Below the pieces are notes generated by a model. It saw only the letters and a program-made list of their open reading frames with translations. It made no database searches and was not told the DNA's origin. Shown piece after piece: positions 58,879-64,000 of a stretch of DNA of 64,000 bases. The stretch's first letter is position 1, and the number at the start of each line of letters is the position of its first letter. Source of the stretch: Halobacteriovorax sp. (GTDB lineage: Bacteria > Bdellovibrionota > Bacteriovoracia > Bacteriovoracales > Bacteriovoracaceae); contig PBCC01000001.1 in the NCBI GenBank assembly GCA_002716825.1, positions 55,254 through 119,253 on the forward strand, in the 5' to 3' direction. The position numbers were made by a program, and so were the translations under genes.

Positions 58879-59695
58879 CAATGTAAGGGTTTCTATTTTT
58901 TTGTGCTTCATAGACTTTTTCATGACGGGTTCTTTCGGCTTCATCGACTGGATCTTGATTATGCCAGCGCTTTAGAAACTCTTCTTCAAGTGGTCCAATT
59001 GGGTGATTGTAACGAGTCGAGAAGTAAAAAAGTGCTCTGGCCACATCACCTTTATGGTTTTCAGGTGGCTCGAAAGCGGTCTCACTTGAGCCATATGCTT
59101 GGCCTCTGTGAGAAGTCGTACATTCTTCATTGATTACGTCACCATCAACTTCAGCGAAAATGAGATTGCCACGAGAACTATTGGCGCGAGAATTAGAAGG
59201 GTAGAGGTGGTGAAGATCAGTAAGCTGAGCATTTTTACTTTCGTTGGGATTAAAGCGACTCTGTGGCCAAGTATGTTCGCAGTTCACTTTAGTATGATCC
59301 GGAATGCGACCGCGACCAACACCATCTTCTTCAGTAACAGTTTGTCCGCAATAGACTTCTTCGATGTAGTGGCCTTGTGAATTTGATCTCAAATGAATTT
59401 GACCAAAAAGAATCTCGCGTGCTTGGCGATAAGAATAGTTTGTAATCTGTTGTTCGCATTCTTTATCGCTTGGGCAAGAGTTGGCGATGAGGTCTCTGCT
59501 AGAAGTTTTAATATGAGTTTTTGCTAGGATGGCATTAAGCGCTTTTTTTAAGGCCGCGTCTTTTAAGGTGTTTTGGTCGATCTTGTAAACGAAGTCTTGA
59601 GGATAGTAAGAAGGCAGTTGTGTGTAACTTGCAAAAGCGCTAGTTACGAAAGCCATAATGGCGAATATGGAGCTAAATCTTATTAGCTTTGTCAT
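58841..59695 (-). CDS. Exported endonuclease I family protein
   Basis: Signal peptide MTKLIRFSSIFAIMAFVTSAFA (ends FA). Endonuclease I/NucM (beta-beta-alpha metal) core: VNCEHTWPQSRFN (catalytic His), TDLHHLYPSNSRANSSRGN (metal ligands His/Asn), then AEVDGDVINEECTTSHRGQ and GDVARALFYFSTRYN. An eight-Cys-type secreted nuclease hydrolysing double- and single-stranded DNA, useful for nutrient scavenging in a predator. Length 284 aa. It overlaps the downstream lipoprotein gene. Confidence 0.93.
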   Translation of the reverse strand: MTKLIRFSSIFAIMAFVTSAFASYTQLPSYYPQDFVYKIDQNTLKDAALKKALNAILAKTHIKTSSRDLIANSCPSDKECEQQITNYSYRQAREILFGQIHLRSNSQGHYIEEVYCGQTVTEEDGVGRGRIPDHTKVNCEHTWPQSRFNPNESKNAQLTDLHHLYPSNSRANSSRGNLIFAEVDGDVINEECTTSHRGQAYGSSETAFEPPENHKGDVARALFYFSTRYNHPIGPLEEEFLKRWHNQDPVDEAERTRHEKVYEAQKNRNPYIDAPELVDLVSDF

Positions 59696-59800
59696 GCTGA
59701 CTCCTTCCCTGGGTCAATTATGAATAAATGCTAGCACGCGAGAATCATATGGCCAATGATTCTTATGATTAAGATTGAGTTAGTTGATCTTTTTTATAAA

Positions 59801-60196
59801 TTAAAATGAGCTGATGAGAAGACCGATACTCGTGATCCCCAGCGATAAAAATGTCAGTATCATTCCACTAAAGCGAGGAATGCTTGTTCCGCTACTTATG
59901 GTGAGACCGATAGCGTGTAGGCATCGACCGATCAGCAATGACGCGCCAGCAATATGAACGAGATTATTACTTGCTCCTGAAATCTCAAACAGTGCCAAAA
60001 GTAAGAGTATCAGAGCAGTATACTCGGAGAAGTTTCCATGAATTCTCACGGCGCGATCAAGTGGCTTGTGACCGCCACCAAGACCAACTCTGAACTTCCA
60101 GCGATAGCGAATAACATTAAAAGAAAGCAGCATGAAAACAAGTCCAAGACACGCAGCGTAGATAGAAGTGATCCCTAGAATGTTGAGCATTTCCAT
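59801..60196 (-). CDS. MAPEG-family membrane protein
   Basis: A four-helix membrane protein of 131 aa. The MAPEG signature is seen in RVGLGGGHKPLDRAVRIHGNFSEYTALILLLLALFE (about 37-72), with RIHGNFSEY and the glutathione-site-like Arg/His residues, and GRCLHAIGLTISSG near 90. Members bind glutathione or act in eicosanoid and lipid peroxide metabolism. Start ATG 60196 is preceded by AGGAACGGCC. It is divergent from fabH. Confidence 0.9.
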   Translation of the reverse strand: MEMLNILGITSIYAACLGLVFMLLSFNVIRYRWKFRVGLGGGHKPLDRAVRIHGNFSEYTALILLLLALFEISGASNNLVHIAGASLLIGRCLHAIGLTISSGTSIPRFSGMILTFLSLGITSIGLLISSF

Positions 60197-60251
60197 GGCC
60201 GTTCCTTTTAAGTTAAGATTATTGCTTATCTAATGATCGGAGGAAATGCAC

Positions 60252-61280
60252 ATGGGAGTCAACCCAAGTTTAAGCGCTCGAATTTCTGGTGTAGGAGCAT
60301 TCGTTCCTCCAAAAGTGATGACGAATCACGATCTAGAAAAGTTGATGGATACTTCCGATGAATGGATTGTACAAAGAACAGGTATTAAAGAGCGCCGCTG
60401 GGTTGAACAAAATGTTTCAACCACAGACCTAGGCTTTGAAGCGGCCAAAGCCGCCATCGCTGATGCCGGTCTTAAGAAAGAAGATATCGATATGATTATC
60501 TTCGCTACTTTATCACCGGATCACGACTTTCCAGGCAACGCCTGTTTTTTACAGGATAAACTTGGACTCGCTGGTATCGCCGCGCTTGATATTCGCCAAC
60601 AGTGCAGTGGCTTCATTTACGGATTATCGATTGCAGATAAATTTATTTGCAGTGGTTCACACAAAAATATTTTATTAGTTGGTGGAGAAGTTCATTCCAA
60701 GGGTCTTGATCGTTCACCTAAAGGGCGCGCAGTCTCCGTTCTCTTTGGTGATGGCGCTGGCGCAGTCGTCGTCTCGGCCACAGAAGTAAAAGACCCTAAA
60801 AAAGATGGTCATATCATTGCCACCAACCTTCATGCCGATGGAGCCTATGCAAAAGAGCTTTGGCTTCCGGCCCCGGGCACAGGTTTTGATGATCCCGATC
60901 GTATGTCGATGAAGATGTTTGAAGAGGATATGCACTACCCACAGATGAACGGCAAAACGGTTTTCGTTCACGCGGTTAAACGTATGTGTGAAACGCTAGT
61001 TCACTCAGTGACGTCTTCAGGCTTTTCTATGCAAGACGTTGATCTCTTCTTATTTCACCAAGCCAATATGCGCATTAATGATAAAGTCGGTGAGGTTCTA
61101 GAAATCCCCGCTGAAAAAGTTTTTAATACGATTCAAAAGTATGGCAATACCACTGCTGCGACGATTCCACTTGGAATGAGTGACGCCGTTAAAGCTGGCA
61201 AACTTAAGCGTGGAATGTTGGTGGCCAGTGCGGCCTTTGGCTCAGGCTTTACTTGGGCGTCTGGGGTTTGGAGATATTAA
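60252..61280 (+). CDS. fabH: Beta-ketoacyl-ACP synthase III
   Basis: A KAS III of about 342 aa with the Cys-His-Asn triad: Cys118 in IRQQCSGFIYG, His269 in LFLFHQANMR and Asn299 in KYGNTTAAT, plus SDEWIVQRTGIKERRW at the N-terminus. It condenses acetyl-CoA (or another acyl-CoA) with malonyl-ACP to begin fatty-acid synthesis. ATG 60252 lies 8 nt after GGAGG; ATG 60246 would be too close. The stop codon overlaps the next ATG (TAATG). As it is separate from a fab operon, it could also serve special lipid synthesis. Confidence 0.93.
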   Translation: MGVNPSLSARISGVGAFVPPKVMTNHDLEKLMDTSDEWIVQRTGIKERRWVEQNVSTTDLGFEAAKAAIADAGLKKEDIDMIIFATLSPDHDFPGNACFLQDKLGLAGIAALDIRQQCSGFIYGLSIADKFICSGSHKNILLVGGEVHSKGLDRSPKGRAVSVLFGDGAGAVVVSATEVKDPKKDGHIIATNLHADGAYAKELWLPAPGTGFDDPDRMSMKMFEEDMHYPQMNGKTVFVHAVKRMCETLVHSVTSSGFSMQDVDLFLFHQANMRINDKVGEVLEIPAEKVFNTIQKYGNTTAATIPLGMSDAVKAGKLKRGMLVASAAFGSGFTWASGVWRY

Positions 61281-61699
61281 TGAAATTAGCGCTCGCATTA
61301 TGTCTAAGTACAATCTTCATCGGCTGCGTCCCAGATAAGGAAACATCTGGGCTGGCTTATTATGAAGTCGAGGCGAGTGCTTATGAAAAGTTTGTTAACT
61401 CGAAGCCCATGCCAAGTGAGCCAGACTTGGCGCTTGATAAATCAATCGTCAATGCCGAGTATCCAATTGAGGTAGCACTGTATAATGACGGAAAATTTTA
61501 TTACAACCTACCAACGCTTGGAGATGGCACCGGTTCGTGGACCAGAGATGGTGGTAGGCTGAAGCTTTTTTCTTCGAGAACTCTTTTTGATATGTATATC
61601 GATATCTACGCCGCTGATCCCAAGGCCCAAAATCTTATCTTAAAGTTTCGCGATCGCCACGGGCCTCAGATTGTAAAAATGGATAATGAGAACTTATAG
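61280..61699 (+). CDS. Lipoprotein (139 aa)
   Basis: ATG 61280 overlaps the fabH stop by one base. Signal peptide MKLALALCLSTIFIGCVPDK with lipobox FIGC (Cys16). The mature protein is predicted beta-rich (GLAYYEVEASAYEKF, KFYYNLPTLGDGTGSW), resembling small META/lipocalin-like domains, but no family is sure. Probably co-transcribed with fabH. It overlaps the end of the convergent DUF3592-like gene by 6 nt. Confidence 0.72.
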   Translation: MKLALALCLSTIFIGCVPDKETSGLAYYEVEASAYEKFVNSKPMPSEPDLALDKSIVNAEYPIEVALYNDGKFYYNLPTLGDGTGSWTRDGGRLKLFSSRTLFDMYIDIYAADPKAQNLILKFRDRHGPQIVKMDNENL

Positions 61700-62143
61700 G
61701 TTTTTCTTTTTATTCTTTTTTTTCTGATAACCCTTATAGAGGGCGGGATACCAAATCAAACTAAAGATGCTAAAAATGGTAGGTAAAAACCACATCTGCC
61801 AATAGGTATTAATCCTATGCCTGGCTTTATCACTTTGATGAATGAGAACGGGGACACTCGATCCGATCATATCTTTACACTGAAATAAAAATTTAGGCTG
61901 ACCAATACTTCCTTCGACTTTCACTCCTGTGTCAGTCATTGCAACCGGCACACCTCGAGCGTTCACTTTACCTGTTGAGCTTCGCTTGGAGATGCATTTC
62001 TCAACTATTGCTTGGTCTTTAACGACATTTTCTAGCGCACTCAGAGAATCGTGCATGAAATAGATCATCCCGCCAATGGGGGCAAGTAAAAGAAGGGCTA
62101 CAAAAAGCGAGCCAATGAAATATCCAACAATCTTGGCCATCAA
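61694..62143 (-). CDS. Membrane protein, DUF3592-like (149 aa)
   Basis: One N-terminal helix (IVGYFIGSLFVALLLLAPIGGMIYF) and one C-terminal helix (QMWFLPTIFSIFSLIWYPAL) flank a periplasmic domain of about 85 residues with strands and two Cys (EKCISKRSSTG, FLFQCKD). The layout resembles DUF3592 proteins, but the sequence match is weak. The C-terminus is Lys-rich. It starts 3 nt after the 62147 gene on the same strand. Confidence 0.65.
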   Translation of the reverse strand: MMAKIVGYFIGSLFVALLLLAPIGGMIYFMHDSLSALENVVKDQAIVEKCISKRSSTGKVNARGVPVAMTDTGVKVEGSIGQPKFLFQCKDMIGSSVPVLIHQSDKARHRINTYWQMWFLPTIFSIFSLIWYPALYKGYQKKKNKKKNL

Positions 62144-62146
62144 AAC

Positions 62147-62755
62147 TTAAAAGAACTTCTTCTCAGCATAATCAAAAATGTTTTGGCGAAGCTGTAGAAC
62201 ATTATCATGACCTAGATGTCTGATTAGACTTGGGTTTGCAGGAACGTGCTCATAAAGAAGTTGTTCCATTCCAAATTGAATCGTCTTCATGCCGACATAG
62301 AGTCCGCAGAAGAAGTCGTACTCTTTATTAATCCATGGCTCAAGTAGCTCATTGACGTCTTTGTGGTTTTCACAAAAAGCGCAGCCCTTACATGTTCCGT
62401 TGTTAAGAACGTATTGCACATGATGGTGAGCCTGAATGGCTATGACTCGCTCGCGAGCTTCCATGTCAGCAGCAAACTCTTCAATCAATCGTGCAGCAGC
62501 ATCGGGGTTTTGCTTAACCGCGACTAAAATCGTTTCATAAAAAGTGGCGTAGAGCGATGTGAAGACGATATCTTCAAGGAAATAGCTCATCAAAACTTCT
62601 TCCGTATTGGCCGAAAGTTCTAATTGCTCAAGAGCTTCAAGTCCAAGTTCGAAAGGGGCGTCAGGGGCATCGCCCTTAGAAAGAAACGCTTTGAAAAGTT
62701 GTTCAACACCAGCATCTTCGTGGGTGCTAAAAAATGTTTTTTCCGAAACTTCCAT
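62147..62755 (-). CDS. Hypothetical protein (202 aa) with Cys motifs
   Basis: ATG 62755 has GGAGGAAGC upstream; the frame could extend to 62809. A soluble helical protein: MEVSEKTFFSTHEDAGVEQL at the start, then FELGLEALEQLELSANTEEV. HHHVQYVLNNGTCKGCAFCENHKD (C-x2-C-x2-C) near residue 130 may bind metal. No family recognised. It lies upstream of the DUF3592-like gene and about 70 bp downstream of the aldo/keto reductase on the same strand. Confidence 0.68.
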   Translation of the reverse strand: MEVSEKTFFSTHEDAGVEQLFKAFLSKGDAPDAPFELGLEALEQLELSANTEEVLMSYFLEDIVFTSLYATFYETILVAVKQNPDAAARLIEEFAADMEARERVIAIQAHHHVQYVLNNGTCKGCAFCENHKDVNELLEPWINKEYDFFCGLYVGMKTIQFGMEQLLYEHVPANPSLIRHLGHDNVLQLRQNIFDYAEKKFF

Positions 62756-62827
62756 GCTTCCTCCAAACACAACCATGTGTTTTCTAGATCTTATCAGCTT
62801 TATGCACAAAGAAGCAAAAAAATTCGT

Positions 62828-63862
62828 TTAAGGTGCGGGGTTAGGATTGTTGCTTGCGATCAGTTCAATTTCTTCAAGCACTTGTGCTGAAAGCTTGACC
62901 TCATCACTCGACAAATTTTCCTTTAACTGTTCGAGAGTAGTAGCGCCGATAATTGTACTCGTCGTAAAATGTCTCGATGTCACAAACGCCAGGGCCATTT
63001 GCGCAGGAGTGAGTCCGTGGTCTTTGGCGAGAGTGTTATAAGCTTTGGCGGCTTGAGTGGCCTTCGCATTATTATAACGAGTGAAGCGATCAAATAGAGT
63101 CAGCCTAGCATTTTGTGGCTTGGCCCCATCATCATATTTTCCCGTCAGCATTCCAAAAGCGAGGGGAGAGTAAGGCAGCAAGCCAATATTTTCTCGAAAG
63201 CTAAACTCGGCAAGGCCAACTTCGTATAAACGATTTAAAAGAGAATAAGGATTTTGAATACTCACCGGCCTTGGTCCAACTCCGGCATCGGCGTGTTTTA
63301 GCCATTCGTGAACACCCCAAGGAGTTTCATTAGATAATCCGATTTCGCGAATCTTCCCCTCTTTCACTAAATCAGCGAGCACACTTAATGTCTCGAGCAC
63401 AGGTGTTGATTGCTCTTGTCCTTCAGGGGGAGCAAAGCCTCGTTTACCAAAAAAGTTGGTATGACGATCAGGCCAATGAACTTGGTAGAGATCCACGTAA
63501 TCAGTTTGTAGACGCTTGAGTGAATCTTCGAGAGCTTGCCTGACTTGAACTTTGGTGAGGCGTGGGCCGCCGCGAATCCATTCAAAGCCAGGGCCAACAA
63601 CTTTTGTCGCGAGAATAATTTGATCACGATTACTATGAAGTTTTTTCCAGTGTCCGATAATCTCTTCGGTTTTGTGACAAGTCTCTTTCATTGGAGGAAC
63701 AGGATACATTTCAGCCGTATCGATGAAGTTAACTCTATAATCAATGGCCATATCTAGCTGAGCATGGGCTTCACTTAATGTGTTTTGTTCACCCCAAGTC
63801 ATTGTGCCCAGACAGATCTTACTTACTTTTATGTCGCTGTGACCTAGTTGGCGCACTTCCAT
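62828..63862 (-). CDS. Aldo/keto reductase (Tas-like)
   Basis: An AKR (TIM barrel) of 344 aa. Catalytic residues lie in INFIDTAEMYPVPP (Asp and Tyr), LATKVVG (Lys) and LYQVHWPD (His). The N-terminal MEVRQLGHSDIKVSKICLGTMTWGEQ and EIGLSNETPWGVHEWL match the Tas/AKR subfamily. NADPH-dependent reduction of aldehydes or ketones; substrate unknown. Start ATG 63862. Its 5' end is close to the next minus-strand gene, which ends at 63887. Confidence 0.93.
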   Translation of the reverse strand: MEVRQLGHSDIKVSKICLGTMTWGEQNTLSEAHAQLDMAIDYRVNFIDTAEMYPVPPMKETCHKTEEIIGHWKKLHSNRDQIILATKVVGPGFEWIRGGPRLTKVQVRQALEDSLKRLQTDYVDLYQVHWPDRHTNFFGKRGFAPPEGQEQSTPVLETLSVLADLVKEGKIREIGLSNETPWGVHEWLKHADAGVGPRPVSIQNPYSLLNRLYEVGLAEFSFRENIGLLPYSPLAFGMLTGKYDDGAKPQNARLTLFDRFTRYNNAKATQAAKAYNTLAKDHGLTPAQMALAFVTSRHFTTSTIIGATTLEQLKENLSSDEVKLSAQVLEEIELIASNNPNPAP

Positions 63863-63886
63863 GACAACCTCAATTTCAATGATTTT

Positions 63887-64000
63887 TTATTTGCGAATGA
63901 AATCTTCAATATCACAATTCGTTCGCAGTTTTATTTCATGGAATAATTTCCACAAAATATATCCAACCACGGCCATCATTGGAATGGTAATGGCGGGAAA
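63887..64000 (-). CDS. Membrane protein, N-terminus outside window
   Basis: The minus-strand frame is open from 64000 to the TAA at 63887 (37 codons). It ends with a membrane-like helix (PMMAVVGYILWKLFHEIKLR) and a short polar tail (CDIEDFIRK). No function can be given. It stops 25 nt upstream of the aldo/keto reductase start, and is likely in the same transcript. Confidence 0.55.
   Translation of the reverse strand, partial: FPAITIPMMAVVGYILWKLFHEIKLRTNCDIEDFIRK

Noticed and set aside
1..64000. CRISPR arrays, rRNA genes, insertion sequences
   Set aside because: No regularly spaced repeats, rRNA signature or transposase with terminal repeats was seen on either strand by eye.

Overview
The window looks like the chromosome of a low-to-moderate G+C, Gram-negative predatory-type bacterium of the Bdellovibrionota (Bacteriovorax/Halobacteriovorax-like). 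This is an inference from gene content and style: many short lipoproteins with S-C lipoboxes, a TrmFO, a CtaA, an exported endonuclease I, an FeS-type photolyase relative and a Lys/Ala-rich histone-H1-like protein. No rRNA, complete tRNA or CRISPR array was seen.

Positions 1 to about 27,250 are accessory DNA, visibly richer in A+T than the rest. Positions 1-10,800 resemble a plasmid or integrative-element backbone: an SSB, a DUF3768 protein, a small serine recombinase, a Cro/CI repressor, several tiny membrane proteins, three consecutive lipoproteins and a Glyoxalase_8-type protein, separated by strong hairpins. Positions 10,820-13,412 (minus strand) hold an unusual unit: a 158-aa unknown protein, a 142-nt structured intergenic RNA candidate, a YVDD reverse transcriptase whose C-terminus ends in an SSB-like FDDIPF tip, and a frameshifted C5 DNA methyltransferase. 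Positions 13,711-24,440 are a compact, overlapping seven-gene operon: HTH regulator, type III-like Res, beta-class Mod, RelE-like/UvrD fusion, a 61-aa protein, a Rad50/SMC-like ATPase and a 91-aa protein. It looks like a composite anti-phage defence system. A CoiA-like nuclease and a DUF262/HNH (GmrSD-type) protein follow. A recombination-site-like or tRNA-like sequence plus a terminator at 27,210-27,292 probably marks the right edge of the island.

Positions 27,443-64,000 look like ordinary chromosome. They carry a GFA-family gene interrupted by UGA, DUF1801, a GNAT-deacetylase fusion, DUF3750, SEC-C, AqpZ, SIMPL, a 1,172-aa exported protein, a ClC transporter, a photolyase-like protein, a flavin reductase, a COG4389 membrane protein and NadE. 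A tight TrmFO-EamA-epimerase-glycosyltransferase-K+ channel run follows, then SDR, PAP2 phosphatase, M17 aminopeptidase, CtaA, AlkB, a CrtI-like oxidoreductase, endonuclease I, MAPEG, FabH and an aldo/keto reductase. 

The best candidate for an undescribed system is the ORF158-ncRNA-RT(SSB tip)-methyltransferase unit. The Res-Mod-RelE/UvrD-SMC operon is second.
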